From Blepharisma stoltei (lineage: Eukaryota; Ciliophora; Heterotrichea; Heterotrichida; Blepharismidae), in assembly GCA_914767885.1 (NCBI GenBank), contig CAJZBQ010000040.1, positions 434,001-498,000 of the forward strand: 64,000 nt of DNA, written 5' to 3'. The position numbers and the translations under genes are program-made. The notes beneath the pieces are model-generated. The model had not been told where the DNA came from. It saw only the letters and a program-made list of their open reading frames with translations, and ran no database searches. Positions 44,001-53,610 of this stretch are shown here, piece by piece (positions within the stretch are counted from its first letter, which is position 1; each line of letters begins with the position of its first letter).

Positions 44001-44795
44001 CAGGACCTACAAATACAAAGAAATCGATAACCCCGCCAACAGTTCGGAACTTAATGCTTGTGCTTGTGATGAAAACATCCATAGCATTAGAATTCAAGAA
44101 AAATCCTCCATGAGAGTTTCCTTCAGAGTCGAGTGCTAAATAGAAGGGCTGGTTGCTGTACATGTTACTCCCTGGAGGTTGGCCATCATCATAAGGTCCT
44201 GCAGCATCTCTAGAAAAAATGGTATGCTATAATAGTTTATTTAAGAAAGGTTTTTATTTGTTTTAAAAAAATAATATTTCTGAGTTAGGATCAGCTCAAA
44301 AAGTATATAAACTCCAGGCAAAATTGGGAAATTAGTGACTCTTTCTCCAATTCCATAGAAATTGGTTGCGTAATTCAAGTTGTTTAAGAGAATAATATCT
44401 TGATTATTATACTGGAAAACTTGGGTAGGATCCAAGTTAAATATCACTTGCCCATTTGAATTCCTTGTTATGGTAAGTCCAAAAGGACTGGAATTAACTT
44501 TAACCGTGTATTGAGCTTGCTTAATAGTTACAGGAGCGCTTGGAGGAATTACAATGTCAGGAACTTCCCACCTCGCGGTGGTAGAATCAGTTAACTTAAA
44601 TCTTATTCTTTGTGGTGTTTCAAAAGTCACATTTAGCAAAAGATTAGCAACGACAGGCTGAGCTGGATTTCCAGGGTAATTCACTGTTGCGGTCAATCCA
44701 TTGTTTGACCATTGGATATTGGATGCGACATAAGAGTTTTGCGACAGGACACCAAGCAAACATAAGGAGAATATAATCAATATTTTGGTGACCAT
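41021..44795 (-). CDS. Secreted GH31 alpha-glucosidase (three IESs)
   Basis: ATG 44795, TAA 41021-41023. Removing IESs 44223-44305 (83 nt), 42528-43324 (797 nt) and 41212-41580 (369 nt) gives 2526 nt, 841 aa. It has a signal peptide (K-I-L-I-I-F-S-L-C-L-L-G-V-L-S), G-I-G-E-R-V, Q-P-F-Y-L-A-L-D, W-G-L-G-W-N-H-C-R-W-G-Y, the catalytic nucleophile block W-C-D-M-N-E-P-S-N-F, then R-S-S-F-A-G-L-G-R and W-L-G-D-N-F. GH31 enzymes hydrolyse alpha-glucosides of starch or glycogen; signal peptide points to food vacuole or secretion. All three joints restore family motifs (G-V-Y-T-I-F-S-R-D; V-H-S-L-Y-G-M-H-M-A-I; K-Y-T-K-A-A-G-E-Y). Confidence 0.93.
41212..41580. mobile_element. IES in GH31 gene, family A MITE
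   Basis: 369 nt, TA at 41212-41213 and 41581-41582. Hairpin end on the left (TCTGTGAGTGAACAAAAAAA with TTTGCTCACTCACGGAGG), direct motif copies at the right (about 41505 and 41558). Confidence 0.85.
42528..43324. mobile_element. IES in GH31 gene: SINE-like element with nested family C MITE
   Basis: 797 nt removed between TA 42528-42529 and TA 43325-43326. The duplication ATCCCATATAAG lies at 42522-42533 and 43319-43330 and contains TATA, so TA/TA excision leaves one clean copy. The SINE-like body is split by a complete family C MITE at 42618-42993. Part of the body (43005-43110) matches 1150-1260. Confidence 0.85.
42618..42993. mobile_element. Family C MITE nested in SINE-like element
   Basis: 376 nt, TA at 42618-42619 and 42994-42995. 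End motif CTCGAAGTTCGACCAAG forms a hairpin with its reverse complement on the left (42622-42671) and occurs twice in direct orientation on the right (about 42909-42931 and 42965-42986). Same layout as families A, B and D with a different motif. Confidence 0.8.
44223..44305. other. Short IES (83 nt) in GH31 gene
   Basis: TA at 44223-44224 and 44306-44307. No MITE motif. It contains an in-frame stop for the germline reading; removal gives P-G-V-Y-T-I-F-S-R-D. The shortest IES placed in this window. Confidence 0.8.
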
Positions 44796-44830
44796 GTTTA
44801 TATATGCACCATTATAAAAATTAAGTAGGC

Positions 44831-45140
44831 TCACTCCTCCATTTAAATTGGAGCAAAACATACGTAAAATTTCCATTTTTTAGGTACTTAAACCCAATTA
44901 AAAAATATTTTCAATAAATAGTTTGACCTAATTTAATGGAATAAGTGCAAGTAGAATTATATTTAAATATTTTTAAACGCTAAATTGATTATTATTTTAA
45001 TTTAATTCTTCATAAAATTAAATTAAAATTCCAAATATCCGCTCAATTTATATGTTTTTAATTTTTTAAAATTTTTTATTAGTGAAAAATTTTATTTAAA
45101 TTGGAACAGGATTTTTGGTTCTAATTTAAAGGTGGGAAGT
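44831..45140. mobile_element. Family B MITE, intergenic
   Basis: Left end CACTCCTCCATTTAAATTGG, right end CTAATTTAAAGGTGGGAAGT; core TTTGACCTAATTTAATGGAA is the reverse of the family B core. It lies in the spacer just upstream of the GH31 gene. The right boundary reads GTC rather than GTA. Remaining spacer to 45404 shows nothing. Confidence 0.6.
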
Positions 45141-45404
45141 CAGGGATTATTTATAAATGCATAGCTATAATAGAAACTTTTTAAGTTTTTAGGCTTCATT
45201 GTTAGTGAAAATAATAGAAACAGATTTAAAAATTTAATAAAATTACGACAATGGCTTAAAATAGATTTTATATCAAAGTTTAATAAATTTTGCTAAAGAG
45301 GAGCAACCTAATAAGAATATAAGTATTGTGCGTCAATTAGATTAATATAACTGAAACTATAACTATATTGCTGTACAATTAATTTTGCTTTATTATATAT
45401 GATA

Positions 45405-45881
45405 TTAAAGCCGTAGCAAAAGTGGAGCAGTCTCAGTCGGATCTGGATTCGACATTGCTTTTGGGAGAATTTCACATAGTTTTGGGAAGATATTGTTATG
45501 CATTTCTAGCATAAACCCGATGATTGGTTTTGGGTCTCTAACTCCTGGAAAAGCTTGGCTTGTTTTATATCGGAATTCTCCTGAATCATAATTCATTTCT
45601 ATATTTCCAAAACTAATCAGCTCATTCGCTTTCGATATAAACATCAGGCTATATTTCTTTTGATCCTCAGTCAACGCTCTTGTATTTCTGTTTTGTGAAT
45701 AAATCGTCACTAAAGATCTTTTTGGCTCAATAGTGATTTTCCTTGTCAGCCCTTGAGCTCCCTGTGCGCCTGGAAGAAACAGATGAATATTGCAGCTCGT
45801 CTCTGATTCTCTTATTTCATGTGGCTGGCCTCCCACAACTTCAAGGCACTGATTTATCAACTCATTCGTGAAGGTAGCCAT
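45405..45881 (-). CDS. Unknown 158-aa protein
   Basis: ATG 45881, TAA 45405-45407. Mixed alpha/beta-looking sequence (I-T-I-E-P-K-R-S-L-V-T-I-Y-S) with a helical C-terminal half (F-I-S-K-A-N-E-L-I-S-F-G). The arrangement is vaguely like YbjN-type chaperone folds, but I would not name it. No signal or membrane segment. Its start is 61 nt from the divergent gene at 45943, so a shared promoter is likely. Confidence 0.65.
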   Translation of the reverse strand: MATFTNELINQCLEVVGGQPHEIRESETSCNIHLFLPGAQGAQGLTRKITIEPKRSLVTIYSQNRNTRALTEDQKKYSLMFISKANELISFGNIEMNYDSGEFRYKTSQAFPGVRDPKPIIGFMLEMHNNIFPKLCEILPKAMSNPDPTETAPLLLRL

Positions 45882-45942
45882 TTATTATACGAATTCCTAT
45901 AATTTTTTAAGACCTAGCCATAAGCTAATATTTATATCCAAA

Positions 45943-46485
45943 ATGCTGGATAAGCCAAAACCAATTTTTATTGATAGATACGCTCTGCGAAAATTATCAT
46001 CTATCAATGAAGAAAACTACACAGGTTCTCAAAGTGAAGGCTCATCTCCGCTTTTGGATGAAGAGATTGCTAAACGAAGGCGCAAGCTAAGTAAAACTTT
46101 GCCAGCTGAAGCAAATATAATAATCACAGAAGAATCCCCCATGGCGATTCAAGGGCTGAGCGAATTAGAAGAAGATGAACAAAATTATGATAACCAGAGC
46201 GTTGGGTCAATTATGTCAATCGACAATTATGATAATGAGTCTTTTATTACTGATGCGGCAGATTTGGATGGGTATGACTATATTGAGTATTTCCAAGATA
46301 ACCTGGATATTGAGATGGGAGAGATAAGAAGCCCTGTGAGGAAAAAGACAAGGTCAAGGACTGTAAAAGTTCAGATGGAAGGAAAACTTATTGAGGAAGA
46401 AAAAAAGACATACTGAATAGAGTACTCCTTGGGAGCAGCTTTGACAGCTTCAGCTGCACTGATTTTATTTATTTTTAATAAGTAA
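45943..46485 (+). CDS. Acidic tail-anchored membrane protein
   Basis: 180 aa, ATG 45943, TAA 46483-46485. The frame must read TGA at 46414-46416 as Trp; after it comes I-E-Y-S-L-G-A-A-L-T-A-S-A-A-L-I-L-F-I-F-N-K, a single membrane helix at the very C-terminus. The rest is acidic, disordered, with R-R-R-K-L-S-K-T. Topology suggests a tail-anchored protein with its body in the cytosol. A standard-code reading would miss the anchor entirely. Function unknown. Confidence 0.75.
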
Positions 46486-46560
46486 TTAATTGCTATAAAT
46501 TTTACCAGAAATTAAGTAGAAAAATGCCATCTTATTAAGTAAAAGAAAATTATACCAGAG

Positions 46561-49024
46561 TTATTTTTTAGCCTTTAAATTTATAGTAATCCTTTTCTTT
46601 GGAGGAGCTGATGGCTGAGTAACAGCCGGAGCAGCAAGCTCCATAACGACAGGCTCAGGGAGGCTTTCAGCAGAAACAATCCCTCTGAGTTCTGCGTCAA
46701 GCTTCATTCTTTTTTCTGGATCAATCGTGTCATCAAATGATCTGAATCTTTTTCTAGTAGAAACACCCGGCCTTGCTTTCAGTTCAGGCTCAATTTCTTC
46801 AGCTGTCAAATATTTAACCCTCAAGTTGGTATTTGTAACATTGTATCCCATTTCTCTTCTCATTTTGAAGATCACGTCTACAAACTTGAGGACTGGGAAC
46901 TTCAAATCGACACTTCTGCTTGACTCTAAAACTGGCTGCTTAATGAACTTGAGCCCAGCATAATAAGCAATAGTATATGGGAAAACAGAATCTGTAAACT
47001 CCACCTCATGAGTATAAACTCTTACATAAGGAGCTGGCTTTAAAATATCTAAATTTTCATATAGCAGCAGTTTTAGTTTACTTACTTACTCCCCCCCCCA
47101 TCCTTGATCGAACGATTGACTGTAAAAATTCCTAAAAATTGGGAAAATTAACCCCCATCCTTGATCGAACGATTTTCATATCATGCAAAATTTTATATAT
47201 ATAAAAATATATTAGTTATCAAAAGTTTGGGAAGATGTGCATAATGAAGTTGCTATCAGAGGCTTTGAGACGACAGAAAGCTTCGGAATCAACCATCCGA
47301 AGTGATTTAGTCATCAACCTAGGCTTAAAAACTCAATAATCTAAAAAAAATAGAGATTCTTTAAATTTTTTAAAAAAAATTTAATTTAATAAGAAAAACA
47401 AATTAAATTTATATACAATTTAAAAGGGGTAAACTAATAAATAAAAATATTAAAAATTGGTATTTTTATGAGATTAATTCAATTTTTTGCTGTAAAAATA
47501 ATTATTAAATACTCTTAACACTCTTTATTTAAAAGTAAATAAAAATATATATATATATATATATATTTTTTTTATATATATATTTTTTTTTTATATATAT
47601 TTATTTTATTTTATATATATATTTTATTTTATATATAAAATTTTTTTCCCAAAAAAATTTTTTTTAACCCCCATCCTTGATCGAACGACGGCGAGTCGTT
47701 CGATCAAGGATGGGGGGGGAGTTAAAATAAATCCATGCCAGTCTTCGAAATCAGTTGTAGTGGTGGCCAGGACTTCTATCTTTAAGAAGTGCCGAAATTC
47801 GTTGAAAAAATCAATTGGCTCAAAAATATCGGTCCAGGCTGCTCTTTTGGCTTCAACTTCAGTTAGGATTTTATTAGCCAGATGGAATTCATCACAGAGA
47901 GCTTTTTTTGTGTGTTTATTTACAGTATGAGTTGAGTTGAAAGAAGGATATGCAGGAGTCATTACATTAATAAGTCCTGGCTCTGAGCTGGAAACCTGCA
48001 TTTGCTCAACTTGTCGTAAGAAAACAGCTTGATTCCAATCCCACATATCATATACGTAAAAAAATTTTCTTACAAGCTGGTTTGGCAAGTAATTAGGATA
48101 CATCCTGCAGATTTTTGCAACTAGGATGCTCCATGCTGCTCCTCCTGGGAAACCTAGCACGTTAGAATAAATCGCTCTTCTCTTAGCCCATAATCTTACT
48201 GCTTTCAGTGTCAATCTAAAATTAGCTAGATTAGGTACTAATGAAAGTGTGGTATACTTCGAGAGTAACTATGGCTCGACCTTGCTTTCCATCTCCCCTT
48301 TCTGATCCCTTGACAGTTTCATTTTAAATGAAACAGGAAAAAGAAAATGATAAGTTTGACAGATCAAATTGATTTTTACTCCTTTATCTAAACTGAAAAT
48401 AATGGGAGGAGGGGAGTCAAGGTCGATTTATAGACGCGCTCGCATTATATCTGTATTCCTTGGACCATTTAGACTTAGAGTTGTTTTTTCGTCACATCTT
48501 GCAATCACGCTATCATCCATCAGATTCCTCAAGTCGTCACCTATCCTATCAAATGACCCAAGGGTCGCGAACAGTAGATCTATAGGAACGTCATCAAATA
48601 CCATCTTGATTAGTGGCACTTTTGTCTTAAACACACCCGTAATTTTCGAAACTGAAGGCTGCTTCTTGAGGACTTCATACATATCACGTTCGTATTCCTC
48701 ACGAGTTATGTAACGAGGCGCGACACATAAAATATCAATATCAGTGCCAGGTCCGTGAACTCCTAGTCTATATGACCCAAAGGTGAAAATTTTTCCACCT
48801 GCAGCCATAGCCATTTCTTCGTTCATGCCAGGCTTCTTTAAAATGGTCTGATAGCACCAATCGCGAAAAATTTCACTGATTTTCCCAAGGACGACTAGTC
48901 TTCTTTTGCTTTCTTCTTCGCTCTCTGATTTATAGAGAGTTTGAATAACTTCAAGCAGCTGCTGGTTTAGTATTATATCATCTTGATTCGGGAAGCTTGG
49001 GTCGACAACATCGCTTTGATCCAT
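46561..49024 (-). CDS. Nuclear poly(A) polymerase (two IESs)
   Basis: ATG 49024, TAA 46561-46563. Removing IESs 48253-48447 (195 nt) and 47083-47722 (640 nt) gives 1629 nt, 542 aa. The nucleotidyltransferase core has F-G-S-Y-R-L-G-V-H-G-P-G-T-D-I-D and the third catalytic Asp in V-P-I-D-L-L-F. Then L-V-P-N-L-A-N-F-R-L-T-L-K-A-V-R-L-W-A-K, Y-S-N-V-L-G-F-P-G-G, M-T-P-A-Y-P, and the RNA-binding domain from D-W-H-G-F-I-L-S-K-L-K-L-L. The joint T-D-T-T-L-S-L-V-P-N has exactly the spacing of the animal and plant enzymes. It adds poly(A) tails to mRNA; the C-terminus is short and basic. Confidence 0.93.
47083..47722. mobile_element. IES in poly(A) polymerase, family D MITE with TA microsatellite
   Basis: 640 nt, TA at 47083-47084 and 47723-47724. 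Motif CATCCTTGATCGAACGA at about 47099 and 47155 in direct orientation; at the right end (47667-47720) it forms a hairpin with its reverse complement. The core holds an AT microsatellite (about 47548-47640). Three TAs lie near the left edge; only the one at 47083 keeps the frame. Confidence 0.85.
48253..48447. other. IES (195 nt) in poly(A) polymerase
   Basis: TA at 48253-48254 and 48448-48449. No clear MITE ends. The joint restores the polymerase consensus between T-D and L-V-P-N with normal spacing. Confidence 0.75.
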
Positions 49025-49155
49025 TTTATAAGAGATAATTAAAAGTGCTATTTACTATAAGAAAACATTGATGTAATTATTAGCAAAATTGGGAAATTAT
49101 CCGGATTTCCTGAGTTTTATAAGCGGAGTGCGATCACAAGAGTTGGCGATTTTTT

Positions 49156-52100
49156 CTATCATTTTTCCATATTTATCCATACCTTTTTGCGTGGCTTATA
49201 TAATTGGCTAATATGAGAATTACAGAGATTGGCCATTCAATGGAAATGGTATATATCAATTTTCATTTTGCTCATATCTTTTCCGAGCTTATCCAATTTG
49301 CTGTTTATTTGTTTCCCGCTTATATCATCTTCTTCTTCATCTTCATATGGATCATCTGTTCAGGCTCTTTTTCTCATAAAAATTTCTTTTTCAATATCTG
49401 GCAAAGATCCTTGTTGAATCTTCGCTGTTGTGTGCGAAACAATTGTACCTTGAAGGTTTCTGGCTTTTGGTCTTTCATTAACTCCAACTAGTTTCATAAC
49501 GCTTTTTAAGGCCTCGCTGCATTTAGTAACTTTGATCTCAGCATACTCCTTTAAATACCGATATGTATTAGGATAAGTTTCGATCATATATGAATACAGA
49601 TTATGGTTCATTGTCAGCATAAAGGTATTGGTCTCAGCCATCACTGAATGAATTCTCTTGCAGTTTTTTATAAATTCTATATCTCCAAAGTAAGACCCAG
49701 TAATGATGTATTTATATACAAAATTGTCTTGGCCATGCACATAACTTGCTCTCCCTTCAGCTATGAAATAAATTTCTTCAGGATGGTCACCCTTTCGATA
49801 GATAAAGTTATTTTCTTCTACAGTGAAGGTATTGAGTTTTGGGACGATATCACACAAAAAAGTTATATAGCCCAGGAACTCTTTTAGATGGTCTTGGCCT
49901 GGTAGATGCAGTACAACTCTCCGAGTTGGCTCTCTAGCTCAAACTGACAAGCCAACTCAAGGAATTTGATATATAAGCCTGATACTAGGCATCTGTCAAC
50001 TTTTCGAGTTGGTTCATTTTTATTAGCTTGAGCTGCATTCTCCCAGCCAAGAACCATCTAAACAGGTTTCTGCACTATACTTTGATCTCGAAAAAAAGGG
50101 ATTTTTTGGCAAGCGTGATTATTCATTTCTATTGCGATTCTATATTTATACTTTATAGGGAGTTTTTTTATAACTTCAAGTCTTCCTTCATCATTGTCTT
50201 CATATTTCTTTTCAACTTTCCTAATGACTTTTTTTACTCCTCCTGTAATGCTTTGGCATTATTGTGGGAAGGTCTCACACGCGAGGACCCAACTATTTCT
50301 GATAAAAGTATTTCAATATAAAATAATAATTATTATAATGAAATTTTTTATTATTCATTTAAATTTTTAATTCCAAAACTTAAAAATTACTTATTAATAT
50401 TTACTTTCCAATTGCTTTTTTAAAATTATATATAAAACAATCTATAAGTAATAACTTGTTTGCTCCCTCACAGAGAAGCGGGTAGAGTTAGTTTTTTACA
50501 CAATTCTTTTGAAAGCATAAACTTTCTTGAAAAATCTTCTATTTTCCCAATTTTTTCATTTAAAGCAGACCTCTCTACATCATAACTCCGTTCATGAACA
50601 AAACAAAGTTAATTTTTTCCCTATAATTTAAAAAATCCCAATTCAAATAATTTAAAGCAAATATTAATTTAATTTGTAAAAATTATGTAAATATTTCATT
50701 ATATTAATTACTACTTATATATCAAAATATTTTTCATAAAAAATTTTGTTCGTTTACGAAGGGTTATTTTTAGTCAAAAATAGGGATTTTTCAATGGCTT
50801 TACTCGCTCACAAATATTGGGATATGGGAGTAAGATACAATAATAGAACTTAAGGTTCCAATAAAAAAGGAATAAAAACCGATTCCAAAGAGCATCCATC
50901 CAATAACCAAAATCTGTTCAGTATTTGTAGAAGCTGTAATATCTCCAAATCCAACAGTTGTCAATATTGTAAATGCGAAATATAAAGATTTCAAATATAA
51001 CTCAGCCTTGGTTAAATCTGCTCATCCATATCTTAAAACCCATGTATCATATGCGAAATTTTCTAGCTTAGCTGTCCAGTACCACATGCATGCGAAAAAA
51101 TGAGCCATTATGAGAATTATGCATATCACTACTATCAGCCTAACAAAGGCTTTTTTCTGCTTTAAAAACCTATTAAAATCAGTCAAAATCTCTGAGCTCT
51201 GAACATTTTCGAATATTTTTGACAATTTTGTAGCTCTGAAAATCCTTGAAACTTTAATAATCCTTACAACTCTTATAAGTGAGTTCGATCTATTTCTCCC
51301 CCCAGATGTTGCAAGAATGAATGGCATTACCGTGACCACATCAATTATCATAAGCCCTGTGAAATAATTTCAAAATATTTTGAAACGATTTGTGATCAAA
51401 AATTGGTTTTTTTCGAAATATGCTGTATTTAAGGTTACAAGAATGTCAATCGAAAACAGCACATCAACAGAAGTTTCAAGATAATAAAGATTATCACCTA
51501 CTTCGACATCCTGAAAAGCCATTATTCAAGGCATAGCTGTGAACACATAAAAAAGTAATACCAGCATGACGACATTTCAATATTGTTTGCATCTACTGTC
51601 TGGATGGAAAAGTAGACCTAAATTTGTCAGTTTTTTTTTATCTTTATGAAAATAATGAGTCCTAATTTTATCAACAACAATTCATGTAAAAGTGGTATTT
51701 TTTCTTTTTCTTAAAGTGCAGAGATTTGGAGAAGTTCCAAAATCCTGAATTTCTCTATACAGCTTACTAAACATCAAAAATCCTTTCATTCTTTTGAAGG
51801 CATCTTGAAAAATTTCATAAATTTCTTGTTTATTCCCCCCTACGTGGGTGAACAAAAAAATTTTGTTCACTTATGGAGGGGGTTAACTTTTTTCTTTTTA
51901 AAAATTTATATAGATTTTTTTCCCCGAAAATTTAAAAAAATTTCCAATTTTAAAAATTGAGAAGTAAAAGTTTGAGAAATTTATATTTTAAATTGCATTA
52001 TGTTTAAAATTAATCAGAATTACTCGAGATTTCATTATAATAATTATTATCATTATATAAAAAAAAAAATTTTCACTCAGAGGGCGGGTTTTTGGGCAAA

Positions 52101-52366
52101 AAATAGAGATTTTTCCAATGGCTTATTTGCTCATGAAGGAGAGAGTTAGATAATTTTCGATCTGTAGGACAAGTAGGAGATGCTAAACCAAGTCCAAATA
52201 AAATACCTTCATCATTATCAGAATTCAATGAGTTAACATGTCCAAGCGTCTTTGCCTTACTGTTTATAATTTGGTTATGCTGCCCAGGCAAACTATTGAA
52301 GTTAACCACTTCCCCATATTCGTCTTGTGGTAATTGATATGAGCTTGCGTCTGAAATTTTAAACAT
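49156..52366 (-). CDS. Cyclic-nucleotide-binding-domain K+ channel (three IESs)
   Basis: ATG 52366, TAG 49156-49158. Removing IESs 51831-52146 (316), 50235-50835 (601) and 49864-50075 (212) gives 2082 nt, 693 aa. Six membrane helices with an Arg-rich S4 (R-V-V-R-I-I-K-V-S-R-I-F-R), pore filter T-I-L-T-T-V-G-F-G-D, C-linker, then a cyclic-nucleotide-binding fold (I-P-F-F-R-D-Q-S-I-T-F-L-C-D-I-V-P-K-L; Y-R-K-G-D-H-P-E-E-I-Y-F-I-A-E-G). It resembles EAG/HCN-type channels that shape ciliary membrane potential. The phosphate-binding cassette is not obvious, so nucleotide binding is uncertain. Many TGA codons are Trp. All three joints are in frame. Confidence 0.9.
49864..50075. mobile_element. IES in K+ channel with about 50-nt inverted terminal repeats
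   Basis: 212 nt, TA at 49864-49865 and 50076-50077. The left end runs TATAGCCCAGGAACTC, TTTTAGATGG, TCTTGG and so on; the right end in reverse complement runs TATAGTGCAGAAACCTG, TTTAGATGG, TTCTTGG. About 50 nt pair, starting exactly at the TATA termini, and a second inner pair (CCAACTCG) follows. A separate family from A-D. Confidence 0.85.
50235..50835. mobile_element. IES in K+ channel, composite worn MITE
   Basis: 601 nt between TA 50235-50236 and 50836-50837; the joint I-I-V-K-K-V-I-R-K is in frame. It includes a family A-like stretch (50690-50830: ATTAATTACTACTTATATAT, ACGAAGGGTTATTTTTAGTC) and a second related stretch (50340-50480), perhaps two elements inserted together. Confidence 0.7.
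51831..52146. mobile_element. IES in K+ channel, family A MITE
   Basis: 316 nt, TA at 51831-51832 and 52147-52148. Hairpin end on the left (CCTACGTGGGTGAACAAAAA with TTTGTTCACTTATGGAGG). The joint D-R-K-L-S-K-Q-E-I-Y-E is in frame, in the N-terminal cytosolic part. Confidence 0.85.
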
Positions 52367-52581
52367 TTTAAATTATTTAAAAAAATTTAAGCAGCATAAA
52401 CCTGAACTTAATGCATTTTGAGCATAAAATGGTATGGCTTATTAGAGCAAATTTTATTTACTTTTAGAGTAGATGTCTATAGCAATTAGCCAACTTTTTT
52501 CTTATATAGAGTTTCTCTATTTGATTAATTACTTCGTTTAACATAAATAATTGATCCTTGAAATAATTTGAATCTATAAAA

Positions 52582-53216
52582 CATATATAAGATATAAGAT
52601 TAGATTAGGTATTTAAGGTCCCCACTACGTCCGAGGAAGCATTCTACGGTTTCCCGTATGGTGGCAGAGCGTTCACCAAGTCCGGGCCGAAACCCCCGGT
52701 TTCTCGGTAGAGGCAATGTCAAGGGCCGTCTCATACCGGCTTTGCTGGCCGCCTCCATTTCCAACTTGGATCGTCGCCTAAGTTTACGCCAACACTGCCG
52801 CGTCGTCCGCCAGATCTGCCCATTTGAAGGACACCTTTTAAACTGGAGAGACCCCCGTTTAGTTGTCTAACTCGCCTTCCCCTCTTTTCCGGTCATCCCG
52901 AGAAAGAATTCAACAGCTTTCGCCATTCGGGGCGAGCCACAAAAGCAGCTTAGGCAGGTAAGTCGCCCTGCCTCATTTCGGGCACTCACTGGGCTGAGCG
53001 CTGCTGACAAAAAGAAGCCACGAGTAACTGCCCATGGGTCTGGTCACAAAAAACAGCAGCTTTTGCGCTTAGGCCTCTCGCCTCGAGGTCCCAGACGTTG
53101 TTGGGCTAACTCCTGGCTCCAAAAACCATGCCGGATATACATGGGTAACCACCACTGAGAGGGCGGGTCGGTCGCCGTCCGCCATTTTATATGTATATCC
53201 ATATATAAGATATAAG
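52582..53216. mobile_element. SINE-like element with perfect 17-bp duplication, intergenic
   Basis: The element 52599-53199 (601 nt, GC-rich, no coherent long coding frame) is flanked by identical CATATATAAGATATAAG at 52582-52598 and 53200-53216. The block CCATGCCGGATATACATG near its right end resembles the same part of the dynamin insert. Perfect flanks suggest a recent insertion. The rest of the spacer from 52367 to 53610 shows nothing else. Confidence 0.8.
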
Positions 53217-53610
53217 TAGTCAAAGAGCTTTTCCAGAATTTAAAGGATAAAAAATATTAGGAAAATGCCAATAGTCAATCAGAAACTAGCTATGCTATTC
53301 TAAAAGGCATTTTTGAATTAAAATTAAAAATTATCATTTAAACAAATGCTTTTGAAGTATATCTATAGCCAAATATTTACAGTTTATATCTAATTCAACG
53401 GCCAATATAAGTTTTAAAATGGGATCAGCCATCTTTTGTATTGAGTTTTTTTATAAAAGAGCGAAAAATGATGAAGTCTCATTGATTAATATAAGTCAAT
53501 CGAGGTATCATGCATATATGAATTATATTTCTGCATAGGCATTTTTAAAATATATGAAATCAAATAACTTTGCACCACAAAGCTTATTAATGTATAAAGA
53601 ATATCATTAC

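Noticed and set aside
52658-52870. Arg/Pro-rich open frame in the 52.6-53.2 kb element
   Set aside because: Composition reflects GC-rich noncoding repeat; no homology seen.
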